The notes under the pieces were generated by a model. The model ran no database searches. It was not told the DNA's origin and saw only the letters and a program-made list of their open reading frames with translations. Below are positions 55,499 through 64,000 of a stretch of 64,000 nt of DNA, in pieces (position 1 is the stretch's first letter; every line of letters starts with the position of its first letter). Made by a program: the position numbers and the translations under genes. Origin of the DNA: DASSUW01 sp963730535 (GTDB lineage Bacteria; Actinomycetota; Thermoleophilia; Solirubrobacterales; Solirubrobacteraceae); the NCBI GenBank assembly GCA_963730535.1, contig CAVSRU010000004.1, positions 3,939 through 67,938 on the forward strand, given 5' to 3'.

Positions 55499-55627
55499 GC
55501 TTCTCGGATCGCGCCGGCCAGGCGATCATCGGGTACTCGATTGGGCACCTGGGCCCCGATGTACTTCGAGTTAGAGACCGAAAGCCCAGTGCTGATCAGC
55601 GTTCGGGGCGTGTTAGAGACGAAGTGA

Positions 55628-55830
55628 CCACGATTTCCGTCGTCATCGAAACGCCGGGCGCACATCGAGAGAGGAGATCAACGTGGGCCTCTCGACCCTC
55701 GAGCGCTACGTCGACACTCGGCGGGCGCCTTGAGATCCACGCCGTCCTTGACGACGCCGACACCAAGCTCACCGCGCCAAGAGCGGCCGCCGACCGCAGG
55801 ACGGAGATGGCGCGCTGGCCCATCCCATGA
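55628..55830 (+). pseudogene. Remnant of an XRE-family antitoxin/regulator
   Basis: Three short pieces in three frames give the C-terminal end typical of HigA/XRE proteins: AHIERGD, then INVGLSTLERYVDT, then LGGRLEIHAVLDDADTKLTA. The HTH itself is missing. It sits just inside the island boundary. Confidence 0.55.
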
Positions 55831-56078
55831 ATGGCTTGCGGCGCGGGGACGCCCGCATCCACGCCGGAGCGGGCACATGTTGCGGTTACAGACGGACGCC
55901 CGCAACTCGTCCGGGGCGGTAGCCCGCACGCGAGCAGCGACAGACTCGCTTCGCCACACGAGCGGAAGCGCCGCGCTCACCGAGCAGCTGACGCTACCCG
56001 AGCGCGACCAGGCCGCTCTCGTAGGCAAAGCATGGGCAGACATCCCCACCGGCTCTGTCCGGCGGGGCGCGGGCGGCG
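55831..56078. other. Non-coding or decayed stretch
   Basis: Open frames here give arginine/serine-rich strings and no recognisable domain. I see no hairpin terminator or repeat. Probably island debris. Confidence 0.4.
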
Positions 56079-57626
56079 TCAGCCGACCAGGCCGTGCTCG
56101 AGCGCGAAGACGGCGGTGGCGGCGCGGCTCGAGTCGCCGATTTTGGCGTAGATGCTCTGTACGTGGTGCTCTGCGGTGCGGCGGGAGATGACCAGGCGCT
56201 CGGCGATCTCGCGGTTCGAGCGGCCCGCCGCGATCAGGGCCAGGACCTGGACCTCGCGCTCGGTGAGGCCCGCCGGTCGGAGGTCTGCGCGGCGGCGGCG
56301 CTGACGCTGACCCGCGACCTCGAGCACCGCGGCCACCGTGTCGGGGTCGAGCCGCCCGGCCCGCGCCTCGGCCCCGAGCTGCTCAGCCGCCCGCTCCGGC
56401 TCCAACGCCTCGCGGTGGGGGCGCGGCTGCGTCATCGCCTGGAAGGCGTCGGCGGACGCGAGGACGCGGGCCGGCGGCGGCAGCTCGGCGGCCTTGCACC
56501 CGCGGTGGTAGCCGGAGCTGTCGAGCCGCTCGTGGTGGGCGCCGGCCAGCGTCGCGATCGAGCCCAGGGGGCCCGAGGCGCTGAGGATGCGCTCGCTGCG
56601 GTAGGGATGCAGCCGCACCTCCTCCCACTCGGCGGCGCTGAGCGGCCCGGGCTTCTCCCAGACGGAGGTCGATACCGCGGTCCGGCCGAGGTCGTGAAGG
56701 AGCCCGGCCAGCTCGAGCTGCGCTACCGCGTCGGCGCCGAGTTGCAGTCGCTCGGCGGCCCCGGCGGCGAGCCTTGCTACCCCGCGCGAGTGCCCGTGCG
56801 TGAACGGAGTCTTGAGATCGACTAGGTCGGCGAAGACGGCGGCAACCTCCACCAGGTCGCCACGCTCGCGGGAGGCGTGAGGCGCCTGCTCGCCGTCGAG
56901 GACGATCCGGCCCGGATCCGTGGCCTCGAGCTCGGCCAGGAGTTCGTCGGCGTGGGTTCGAAAAAGCTCGCAGATCCCCGGGTCGAGCATCCCGCCGGCG
57001 CGCTCGGACAGGGCCTCTGCGGCGAGCTGGGCGCCGCCGCTCCCGGCGAACAGTGAGGCGGTCGAGGCGACGCGGGCGATCCGGGCGGCGAGCGCGATTT
57101 CGTCGCCCTTGAGGCCAGCCGGCGTGCCCTTGCCGTTCCAGTATTCGAAGCTCTCGTACAGGGCGCTCTGGACGCCCTCCGCGAGCTCCAGCCGCGCGGC
57201 CAGGCGCCGCCCGACCTCGCAGGTCGCGGTGGTGGCGCGGAGGCCGAAGCTGTTGCCGCGCAGCAACATGTATCCCGTGACGCGGGCACGCTCGCCCAGC
57301 CCGGCGACGCGGGTGATGCCGCCGACCATCTCGGTCAGGATCGAGCGTGGGTCGAGGAAGTTGGTCCGCACCGAGGCGGCGTTGAGCGCGACCTCGTCGC
57401 CGAAGGCGGCGCTGCGCTCGTGCGCGTAAGCGCTGCAGCCCAGATGCAGAAGCAGGGTCGAATACAGCGCCTCCCCCACCCCCTCGTCATCGAGCTCAAG
57501 CGCGCGTGCCAGGCCGGCGGCCAGGGCCGCCGAGCGCACCGACTCCCCGGCCTGCAGGCCCATGCCGAGATCGGTCGCGCCCGAGAGCCCGATCAGCAGC
57601 TCCAGCAGGCGAATCCTCTCGTTCAC
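56079..57626 (-). CDS. HD-GYP-domain regulator with LuxR HTH
   Basis: A 515-residue protein. An N-terminal HD-like half (LLHLGCSAYAHE, YEYWNGKGTP-like FEYWNGKGTPAGLKG), then a second HD-GYP part with LLHDLGRTAVSTS and AHHERLDSSGYHRG, and a C-terminal LuxR HTH: LTEREVQVLALIAAGRSNRE and VISRRTAEHHVQSIYAKI. Such proteins occur in actinobacteria and may couple cyclic-nucleotide hydrolysis to transcription; activity is unproven. GTG at 57626 (VNERIRLLELL) fits the family; GTG 57638 is possible. Divergent from the hydrolase gene 125 bp away. Confidence 0.85.
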   Translation of the reverse strand: MNERIRLLELLIGLSGATDLGMGLQAGESVRSAALAAGLARALELDDEGVGEALYSTLLLHLGCSAYAHERSAAFGDEVALNAASVRTNFLDPRSILTEMVGGITRVAGLGERARVTGYMLLRGNSFGLRATTATCEVGRRLAARLELAEGVQSALYESFEYWNGKGTPAGLKGDEIALAARIARVASTASLFAGSGGAQLAAEALSERAGGMLDPGICELFRTHADELLAELEATDPGRIVLDGEQAPHASRERGDLVEVAAVFADLVDLKTPFTHGHSRGVARLAAGAAERLQLGADAVAQLELAGLLHDLGRTAVSTSVWEKPGPLSAAEWEEVRLHPYRSERILSASGPLGSIATLAGAHHERLDSSGYHRGCKAAELPPPARVLASADAFQAMTQPRPHREALEPERAAEQLGAEARAGRLDPDTVAAVLEVAGQRQRRRRADLRPAGLTEREVQVLALIAAGRSNREIAERLVISRRTAEHHVQSIYAKIGDSSRAATAVFALEHGLVG

Positions 57627-57750
57627 CGCGACGCCCACACGCCCGAGGGAAGGCAGGATCGCAGAAGATCGGCAGGGCTACCGATGCGGACGGGCTCGGA
57701 GGCGGCCACGATGGGCCATCCAAGCAGTCCACGGCGAGGAGGAGAACCCG

Positions 57751-58515
57751 ATGAGCCACCAAGCAATCCTGCTGCCCGGGATCGTGCTGCCCGCCGAGCT
57801 CGCCTACGCGTCGCTGATCGAGGCGCTCGGCTCGGGCGTCGAGGCCCGCGCCAAGGAGCTCGAGGTCTACGCGGGCGAGGAGCCGCCCAGTGGCTACGGG
57901 CTCGAGACCGAGCTGGCGGGGATCCTGCGCGAGGCCGAGGCCGCGGGCTTCGGGCGCTTCCACCTGGTCGGCTACTCCGGCGGGGGCGCGATCTCGGCCG
58001 CGTTCGCGGCTCGCCACGCGGAGCGGCTGCTGAGCCTCTCCCTGCTCGAGCCGGCCTGGGTCGGAAACGAGGGCCGCAGCGAGCGCGAGCTGCGCGTGCA
58101 GGCGGAGTTCGACCGCACCTGGGAGCTGCCCGAGGAGGAGCTGATGCGGCGCTTCGTCGCGCTGCAACTCGCCCCGGGCGTCGAGCCCGCTCCCCCGCCG
58201 CCCGGGCCGACCCCGCCCTGGATGGCGAAGCGGCCCGCCGGGATCAAGGAGCTGACCGCCGCCTTCGCTGCCCACCGACTCGACCTCGAGGCGCTCGGGA
58301 CCTACCCTGGGCCCGTCTACTACGCGCTCGGGGGCCGCAGCAATCCCGACTACTTCGGGGCAATGGCGGAGCGGCTCGGCGGACTGTTCGCCGACTACAC
58401 CCTCGACGTCTTCGAGCAGCGCCACCACTTCGACCCCCCGCACCGGGTCGAGCCCGAGCGCCTCGCGGCTCGGCTGCGCGGAATCTGGGAGCGGGTGCCG
58501 GCCGCGGCCGGCTGA
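57751..58515 (+). CDS. Alpha/beta hydrolase
   Basis: A 254-residue hydrolase. The nucleophile elbow is LVGYSGGGAIS, LLPGIVLPAELAY contains the oxyanion strand, and RHHFDPPHRVEPE near the end supplies the histidine. AGGAGG lies 8 nt before the ATG. A proline-rich insert (VEPAPPPPGPTPPW) lies in the cap. Substrate unknown. Confidence 0.85.
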   Translation: MSHQAILLPGIVLPAELAYASLIEALGSGVEARAKELEVYAGEEPPSGYGLETELAGILREAEAAGFGRFHLVGYSGGGAISAAFAARHAERLLSLSLLEPAWVGNEGRSERELRVQAEFDRTWELPEEELMRRFVALQLAPGVEPAPPPPGPTPPWMAKRPAGIKELTAAFAAHRLDLEALGTYPGPVYYALGGRSNPDYFGAMAERLGGLFADYTLDVFEQRHHFDPPHRVEPERLAARLRGIWERVPAAAG

Positions 58516-58527
58516 GGGGCGGCGGGG

Positions 58528-58752
58528 ATGGCCACCACCGGCGAGATCGAGGCCGCCGCCTTCAACGCCTTCGAGGCCGAGGGCTGGGAGCGGCGAGCCG
58601 GCGCCTATCACGGCTTCTTCGCGCCGATCACCTCGCGGGCGATCGAGCCGCTCGCATCCTGGGCCTGTGCAAGCCAGCTGTTCGCAGAGGAGCCCCTCGA
58701 TGAGTTTCGGGCGCTCGTGCTGTCTGTACGTACGCGATGGGAGATGCCTTGA
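58528..58752 (+). pseudogene. Truncated SAM methyltransferase fragment
   Basis: The 74 residues start MATTGEIEAAAFNAFEAEGW and AGAYHGFFAPITSRAIEPL, matching the N-terminal lead-in of UbiE-like methyltransferases. The expected SAM-binding D-x-G-x-G motif never comes; after about residue 45 the sequence becomes unrelated. A deletion joined it to another gene's end. Confidence 0.6.
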
Positions 58753-58783
58753 CACGCGAAGACGTCGGAAGAGGAGCGCACCC

Positions 58784-59086
58784 ATGGTCGTCGTCGCAGG
58801 ACACATCACGGTCGACCCGAGCAGCGCGAGTCCTACCTCGCGGGCTGCATGAGCGTTGTCGAAAGGGCTCGCAGGGCAGATGGCTGCCTCGACTTTGCCA
58901 TCACCGTCGACTTGCTCGACACTGGCCGCGTCAACATCTTTGAGCGCTGGGAGTCCCAAGCGGCCGTCAAAGACCTTCCGCAGGCCCGGCCCCCGCAACA
59001 AGTCAGGCGCGGCAATGCTCTCGGTGTCGGTAGCCGAGTACGACATCGCCGACGTGCGGCCCTTGTTCGGAAAGGGCAGGGCGTAG
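58784..59086 (+). pseudogene. Antibiotic biosynthesis monooxygenase (ABM)-like protein, two frameshifts
   Basis: MVVVAGHITVDP, then in another frame QRESYLAGCMSVVERARRAD, GCLDFAITVDLLDTGRVNIF and ERWESQAAV, then in a third TFRRPGPRNKSGAAMLSVSV to a stop. Joined, this is a ~100-residue ferredoxin-like ABM/quinol-monooxygenase-type protein. Breaks lie near 58820 and 58967. Either sequence errors or a dead gene. Confidence 0.65.
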
Positions 59087-59089
59087 GGC

Positions 59090-59614
59090 ATGGCGAGCAA
59101 GCCCTCGGAACGGTTCGTGTGGGCGGTGGACACCCTGGCGCTCGACCCAGCCGATCGCGTGCTGGAGGTCGGCTGCGGACACGGCGTGGCCGTATCGCTG
59201 GTCTGCGAGCGGCTGACCAGCGGACGGATCACCGCGATCGATCGCTCGAAGAAGATGATTGAGATGGCCGCGCGTAGGAATCGCGAGCACGTCGCGGGAG
59301 GCAGGGCGGTGCTGAAGACGGCCGCGCTCGAGAAGGCGGACTTCGGGGACGAGCGATTCGACAAGGTCTTCGCCTTCAACGTCGCGCCCTTCTGGCTTCA
59401 GCCGAAGGAGGCGCTGGGGATCGTCCGGCGGCATCTCGCCCCCGATGGAGCGGTCTATCTCTTCTGGGACGCTCGCCACACGCAGCCCGGCCGAGCTCGC
59501 GACCTGGCGGACCGGCTGAGCGAGAGGATCCGGCTGGCCGAGTTCTCCGTGAACCAAGTGCTGGTCAAGGACCTGCGCCCGGTTCCCGCGGTTTGCGTGA
59601 TCGGGCGGCCCTAG
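59090..59614 (+). CDS. Class I SAM-dependent methyltransferase
   Basis: A 174-residue short methyltransferase. VLEVGCGHGVAVSLVCERL is motif I, ITAIDRSKKMIEMA motif II, and FDKVFAFNVAPFW the fourth strand. Directly follows the ABM gene, suggesting a shared small-molecule pathway; inference. Confidence 0.83.
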   Translation: MASKPSERFVWAVDTLALDPADRVLEVGCGHGVAVSLVCERLTSGRITAIDRSKKMIEMAARRNREHVAGGRAVLKTAALEKADFGDERFDKVFAFNVAPFWLQPKEALGIVRRHLAPDGAVYLFWDARHTQPGRARDLADRLSERIRLAEFSVNQVLVKDLRPVPAVCVIGRP

Positions 59615-60005
59615 TCGCGCTGCTATGGCCGACGGGTGATGCGGACTTGCGGGATAAAGCCTCGGGAGGGTCTCCGATCGATTCTCCGACAGGACTAGAC
59701 GAGGGGTCCCCGCGGTCGGTACGCCCCGCTTCGCCTGGCACGCGAGCAATCGCGGCTCCCGCTTCGCATGAGTGCTGGAGGCTCTAGTCCCTGGTAGTTC
59801 GTGGGTTCGAACTTGCTGGAACACGAGGCCCTTCGTGGTGTCTCCGCATCGAATCCGACACTTCGCCAGCCACGAAGATCCTGCATACGAGCGGGCATGC
59901 GAAGCGCAGTTGGCAGACCGGTCGGATTCTTGAAACGGCCCCTCGGCCTTTTCCGGCCTTTTCGATGCCTCCGGCGTGGTCGGGCCGGTCGACCCGGCGC
60001 GGGCG
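59615..60005. other. Intergenic region with weak hairpins
   Basis: No protein-like frame. GGCCCCTCGGCC and CCGGCC-rich palindromes at about 59938-59965 could end the minus-strand oxidase transcript. A GGGTTCGAAC near 59802 resembles a tRNA T loop, but no arms pair around it. Confidence 0.4.
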
Positions 60006-61428
60006 TCAGCCGGGCTGGATGTTCTTGTTGTTGTGGAACACGTTCTCGGGGTCGTACTTGGCTTTCACGTCGGCGAGCCGCCGGTAGGTGTCGTCGCCGT
60101 AGGCCTCGCGGACGCGGCTCGTGTCGTCGTCGGAGTCGAGGAAGTTCACGTAGACGCCGGCACGGTAGGGCTGCAGGGCGTCGAGGAATGTGCGTGCCCA
60201 CGCGGTCTCCGCAGCGCCGACGGTGTCGTCCTGTTCGGGGAGCCAGGCTGCGTCGATGATGATGTTGTGCTCCACGTCGCGCGCCGGGTAGGCCGTGGCC
60301 TCCCGAGGGGCTCGGGCTACTGCGCCACCCATGTGGAACATCGCCGCGTACGACCTCGGGGAGGTGGCGTCGTAGGCGTGCTCGGCGACGATGTCGATGA
60401 CCTCGTCGGACAGGCCGGCGAGGTTCGTGGCCTTCCAGTAGTAGTGCCAGCCATGGGGGACGGTGTCGTCGAGGCCGCTCTGGTGGTCGACGTACAGGGT
60501 GGGTCCGACGAGGTCGACGAGCGGCGTCCCGAACTGGCGGAGCGCACGGACGGCACGCTCACCGTCCTCGACGGGTCCGGCGTAGCAGCTGGCCACGGCG
60601 ATGGCCGGCCGGAAGTGCAGCTCCTCGTCGACCACCGGCAGCGGCGGGATCGTGCCGAGCCGGACGACGTTCCCGAGCTCGTCAGGCGCGTCGGTGACGA
60701 ACTCACGGTAGAAGCGCAGGACGTCAGTGGTGTCCTCGGCCGCCCAGAACACCGGTCCGGCCATGACGGTGGGGCCAACCGGGTGCAGCGCGAACCGGAA
60801 CGAGCTGACGACGCCGAAGTTCCCGCCTCCGCCTCGCAGCGCCCAGAACAGGTCGGGGTGATCATTGGCCGACGCCCGGATGATCTCGCCCTCGGCCGTG
60901 ACCACCTCGGCCTCGACGAGGTTGTCGACGGTGAGCCCGTGCTTGCGCATGAGCCAGCCGATGCCGCCACCCAGGCTGAGGCCGCCGACGCCGGTGTGGC
61001 CCACGATGCCGCCCGTGGTGGCCAGACCGTGCGCCTGTGTCTCGTGGTCGACGTCGCCCCACAGGGCACCGCCCTGGACGAGGGCCGTGCGCTCGACAGG
61101 ATCGACCGAGACGGCGCGCATCGCCGAGAGGTCGATCACGATGCCGCCGTCGCACACCGCGTTGCCGGCCACGTTGTGACCCCCGCCGCGGACGGCGATC
61201 TCGAGATCGTGTTCGCGGGCGAAGCGCACCGCGGCGGCCACGTCGGCCGTGCCGCGTGCAGCGAGCGATGCAGGCCGGATGGCGGTCGATCGTGCCATTC
61301 CAGATCCTGCGGGCAGCGTCGTAGCCGGGGCTGGTCGGCAGCAGCAGCTCTCCGCGGAACGATCCGCCGAGCGCGTCGAATGCGATCGTCTCGAGGGCCG
61401 GTGCCTGTGGTGTCCGGATAGTGGTCAT
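60006..61428 (-). pseudogene. FAD-linked oxidase, berberine-bridge-like (one apparent frameshift)
   Basis: About 473 residues. MTTIRTPQAPALETIAFDAL, then GELLLPTSPGYDAARRIWNG lead to a break near 61255; skipping one base continues GTADVAAAVRFAREHDL and AVRGGGHNVAGNAVCDGG, where the histidine covalently binds FAD. GHTGVGGLSLGGGIGWL lacks the second (cysteine) flavin link of plant enzymes. The BBE motif at the end is AKYDPENVFHNNKNI. It oxidises an unknown organic substrate with O2. Downstream of the break the frame 60006-61298 is intact. Confidence 0.87.
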
Positions 61429-61557
61429 CTCGTCCTCCCAGCTGTGCTCGACGAGCCCAGCGTCCCACCTGCCGGCCCGGGCTGACTAGTTCTACTTTCG
61501 AACCAACCGGTGCGAATAGCAGACCTGCCGCGAATCCGGGGTTAGCATCGTGGCGCG

Positions 61558-62358
61558 ATGCGCAGCTACGCGCAGTACTGCCCGGTCGCCAAGGCCACCG
61601 AGATCCTCGGCGACCGTTGGACGCTTCTGATCGTGCGCGAGATGCTCGGCGGCGCGAGCGGCTTCAACGAGCTCCAACGCGGCCTCCCAGGGATCTCGCG
61701 CTCGGTCCTCACCGACCGCATGCGCGCGCTCGAGCGGGCCGAGGTCATCGAGCGCAGGACGGGCCCCAAAGGCCGCACCCTCGAATATCGCCTCACGTCC
61801 GCCGGCCGTGACCTCCAGCCGGTCGTGCAGGCGATCGGCGAGTGGGGGGCGACTTGGTCGTTCACCGAGCCGCGCCCCGAGGAACTCGATCCCGACCTGT
61901 TGATCGTCTGGATGGCCCGCCACGTCGATCGCCAGCGGCTCCCACCCAACCGAACCGTGGTTCAGTTCGACTTTCGCGACCCCAAGCGGCGTTACTGGAT
62001 GGTCCTCGAGCCCTCCGAGGTCTCAGTCTGCCTCCAGCATCCCGGGTTCGACGTCGACCTCGAGGTCATCGTCGACACCACCACGCTCTACCGCGTCTAC
62101 TTGGGACGGGCCGAGCTGGGCGGCGCGATTCGAGCCGGCCAGCTGACGATGAGCGGCCCGCGGACGCTGCAACGCGGATTCGGCCACTGGTTCACCTGGA
62201 GCGCATTCGCCCCAGCCAGCCGCTCGGCGCAGGAGCGCCGCACAGCCGCCTCACGCCTTGCCAGCCCTCATCGCGTACGGATCGCCGAATGTCGGCGATC
62301 CGGGCACTGCGCCACGTGGCCGCAACCGCCACGCCTCCAGCGGCACTCGATGCGATAG
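61558..62358 (+). CDS. HxlR-family regulator with C-terminal sterol-carrier-like domain
   Basis: A 266-residue regulator. YCPVAKATEILGDRWTLLIV and ELQRGLPGISRSVLTDRMRA form the winged helix, with a CPVAKA-type N-terminal cysteine. The rest (VVQFDFRDPKRRYWMVLEP, VDLEVIVDTTTLYRVYLGR) is the SCP2-like domain found in many actinobacterial HxlR proteins. The last ~40 residues are unlike the family, perhaps from a lost stop. Divergent from the FAD oxidase by 129 bp, so probably its regulator. TAGCAT lies 9 nt before the ATG. Confidence 0.82.
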   Translation: MRSYAQYCPVAKATEILGDRWTLLIVREMLGGASGFNELQRGLPGISRSVLTDRMRALERAEVIERRTGPKGRTLEYRLTSAGRDLQPVVQAIGEWGATWSFTEPRPEELDPDLLIVWMARHVDRQRLPPNRTVVQFDFRDPKRRYWMVLEPSEVSVCLQHPGFDVDLEVIVDTTTLYRVYLGRAELGGAIRAGQLTMSGPRTLQRGFGHWFTWSAFAPASRSAQERRTAASRLASPHRVRIAECRRSGHCATWPQPPRLQRHSMR

Positions 62359-62735
62359 AGGGCGTTTGATCTTCGTCGAGGACTGTCGGTGATGCTTACG
62401 ACCGCCTGCCTACACGCCAGCGACATCAGCCACCAGAGATCGCGTTGGTGTGCCTCCGTCACCCGGTCATGCGGGCGATCTCGCGGTAGCTCGCGACGGT
62501 GGTCAAGACGCCATCAGATCCTCACGATCGGATGGCGGAACGTGCGGCCACGATCTTTCCTGACGTTCATTAGCGGTCTCGCGGCCAGCGTGCCCCACTG
62601 GGTACCGCAGCCGATCTCGGTACCCGATCACAGCGGAAAAGATCGCAAATAGCGCACTTCTGCAGCCAGCGATGGCCAACCAGGAACCCGCTTGTTTACA
62701 GGGATTTCGGTCCAGTTTGAGAGGTTTGATCTCAG
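62359..62735. other. Island right-end non-coding region
   Basis: No recognisable gene; composition is less GC-rich than most of the window. It runs up to the duplicated tRNA-Phe segment. Confidence 0.45.
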
Positions 62736-62777
62736 GACTGAAAATCGTGGTGTCCCCGGTTCGAGTCCGGGTCTCGC
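62736..62777 (+). repeat. attR-like duplicate of the tRNA-Phe 3' part
   Basis: 42 bp identical to 55423-55464, without the 5' half of a tRNA before it. It marks the right boundary of the island. Confidence 0.75.
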
Positions 62778-62785
62778 GATCCGCA

Positions 62786-62812
62786 ATCCCGCATTCCAGC
62801 GGGATTTTCTTC
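62786..62812 (+). terminator. Hairpin terminator after the duplicated tRNA segment
   Basis: ATCCCGC, loop, GCGGGAT, then TTTCTTCTTTT. A diverged copy of the tRNA-Phe terminator. Confidence 0.7.
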
Positions 62813-63584
62813 TTTTCGGAGGAGCCGAGTTGACTCCTGATTGGGCACTCGATTTGGCACCGGGCTCATTCGTGGCCGCGATGCTCATGGGCCGGAACCC
62901 AAGGCCTGGCGCGGGTTTGTGAGCCGAGTTAGAGACGAACGCAACACGACTCCCGCGCGTGGTCTTCCAGGTTCGAACCGCTGATACGGGCGCCGACGCT
63001 CGGCGAGCACCGGCTGAGATCGTCGACGACCACCGAGGCTCGCTCGGGTCTCCCCCCCGCCCTGGGGGGCGTGTCGGGCTGTCGCGGCACCGCCACGTAC
63101 GCGGTGGCCTGGTCTCGATCTCGGCTTTGCGAGCGGCAGCTACCAACGGCAGGCGTGACGCGAGCTGAGCGGCCAGCGCAAAGAAGTCGCAACGTCGGCC
63201 GGTACTGGTGAGCCGCCAGACCGCGTCCGCCGCGGACGCTCGACGTACCGCTCGCTAGTGGACATCTACATCACCGGCGACCTCGTCGACGCCCTCCGGG
63301 ACGCCGTCCACCTTGAACAGCCCGGCCGCGTTCGGACAGGCGCAACAACATCTCGCCTCCGCCGGCACGCATGCCCTGGATCTGTGTGTGCATGAGGAGG
63401 CCGATCACGGGCCAACGGCCCCTCGCACTGTTGAGTTTCGGCTGCCAGGTGGGTGGCGGTCCGCCCGAGGAGCGCGATCACGGCGCCGCCCGGCTTCTTC
63501 ATAGCCGCACTCGAGCCGCGGCGGCGCAGACCCTGAAGTAGCTTGCTGCAGCATGCGCGTCCCGCCAGGATCGTTCCGGCGGGG
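62813..63584. other. Non-coding stretch resembling the sequence after tRNA-Phe
   Basis: The first 130 bp repeat landmarks seen after tRNA-Phe: ACTCGATTTGGCACCGGG aligns with 55535 onward, and GTTAGAGACGAA (62928) with 55612, at the same distances from the 42-bp core. The rest has no recognisable gene, apart from the short lead-in to the TrkH gene. Confidence 0.45.
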
Positions 63585-64000
63585 GTGCCGCGGCCGGGCC
63601 ATCCGGCCCAGTTGGTGGTCGGAGCCTTCGCGCTTGCGATCGGTGCAGGAACGGGCCTGCTGATGCTTCCGCCGGCCGCGCACGGTTCGGGCGGCGCACC
63701 ATTCGTGACGGCATTGTTCACTGCGACGTCGGCGGTGTGCGTGACCGGACTCGTCGTGGTCGACACGCCGACCTACTGGAGTCCGTTCGGGCAGGTCGTG
63801 ATTCTGGTGCTGATCCAGGTCGGGGGCTTCGGGATCATGACCCTCGCCTCGCTGCTCACGTTGTTGCTCGCGCGGCGCATCGGCCTTGCGACGAGGCTGA
63901 TCACGCAGACGGAGACGCAGTCGCTGCACCTCGGCGATCTGCGGCGCGTGGTCGTTGGTGTGGCGGTGCTGAGCGCTGCGTTCGAGAGCGCCGCGGCCGT
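63585..64000 (+). CDS. trkH: TrkH/KtrB-type potassium transporter, N-terminal part (cut by the window end)
   Basis: Open frame from GTG 63585 to the window end. LVVGAFALAIGAGTGLLML is the first helix. TALFTATSAVCVTGLVVVDT is the first pore loop with the selectivity-filter TSAVCVTGL. QVVILVLIQVGGFGIMTLAS and LLTLLLARRIGL continue as in TrkH/KtrB. A membrane K+ uptake subunit needing a TrkA/KtrA partner, not in view. Start inferred. Confidence 0.85.
   Translation, partial: MPRPGHPAQLVVGAFALAIGAGTGLLMLPPAAHGSGGAPFVTALFTATSAVCVTGLVVVDTPTYWSPFGQVVILVLIQVGGFGIMTLASLLTLLLARRIGLATRLITQTETQSLHLGDLRRVVVGVAVLSAAFESAAA

Larger units (their letters stand above)
55465..62777. mobile_element. Genomic island integrated at tRNA-Phe (integrase not visible)
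   Basis: 7.3 kb between the intact tRNA-Phe and a 42-bp duplicate of its 3' part. It holds regulator, hydrolase, methyltransferase, monooxygenase and flavin-oxidase genes plus remnants, with more non-coding space than the rest of the window. No integrase, transposase or phage gene is seen, so the element may be immobilised or the integrase lost. Confidence 0.6.

Noticed and set aside
55405..55665. Minus-strand frame with ARPGLEPGTPRFSV
   Set aside because: Antisense reading of the tRNA-Phe T arm, a well-known false protein. The same string appears in the frame at 62628-63146 because the tRNA part is duplicated.
59797..59815. tRNA-like T loop GGGTTCGAAC
   Set aside because: No pairing stem around it, and no anticodon or acceptor arms.

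Overview
The window is very GC-rich, densely packed chromosomal DNA. It fits a free-living, aerobic actinobacterium. Pointers are an acyl-CoA carboxylase epsilon subunit, a carboxylase alpha chain with fused biotin carboxylase and biotin carrier, DUF1707, DtxR and DUF4242/SCO4226-type proteins, many GTGA/ATGA stop-start overlaps, and many genes with a TANNNT box 4-12 nt before the start codon (leaderless style). A Thermoleophilia/Solirubrobacterales-like host is my guess from gene flavour, not something the sequence proves.

Layout. 1-2.7 kb: deoC tail plus two aldehyde dehydrogenase-family genes, the second only half length. 2.7-10.6 kb: metallophosphoesterase, carboxylase epsilon subunit, siroheme sulfite/nitrite reductase, histidine phosphatase, biotin-dependent carboxylase alpha chain, M20 peptidase. 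10.6-13.4 kb: minus-strand dehalogenase, metallo-beta-lactamase-fold and PLP decarboxylase operon. 13.4-18.4 kb: secreted protein, then sucC-sucD-pepT. 18.6-25.9 kb: DUF1707 protein, ABC-F ATPase, then aminotransferase, arylformamidase-like hydrolase and kynureninase (kynurenine degradation), aldo/keto reductase and flavin monooxygenase. 26-38.5 kb: MerB-like pair, phosphoesterase, DtxR and LysR regulators, LigC-type DNA ligase, large LuxR/ATPase regulator, glycerate kinase, LVIVD protein, HtrA protease. 38.6-42.5 kb: moxR-VWA-DUF58-VWA operon. 42.5-55.4 kb: MHS transporter with a hydroxyacid-oxoacid transhydrogenase-like enzyme, HAD phosphatase, MrfA-like helicase, AbiEi/DUF559 protein, M23 peptidase, GGDEF-EAL protein, MFS exporter, methyltransferase. 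55.4-62.8 kb: an apparent island bounded by tRNA-Phe and a 42-bp copy of its 3' part. The window ends inside a TrkH-type potassium transporter.

The most unusual feature is a family of three 252-254 bp non-coding elements (6641-6894, 18344-18595, 45151-45403). They share 26-28 bp terminal inverted repeats and two internal copies of a ~32-bp hairpin box. Each fills a gap between two convergent genes, and they are the only convergent gaps in the window longer than about 60 bp. I do not recognise the family. Bidirectional termination/insulation or a MITE-like origin are both plausible.

About ten otherwise conserved genes are broken by single-base frameshifts, often in short G/C runs, and some compensate each other. 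This looks more like uncorrected indels in the assembly than real gene decay, except inside the tRNA-Phe island, where true remnants also occur.
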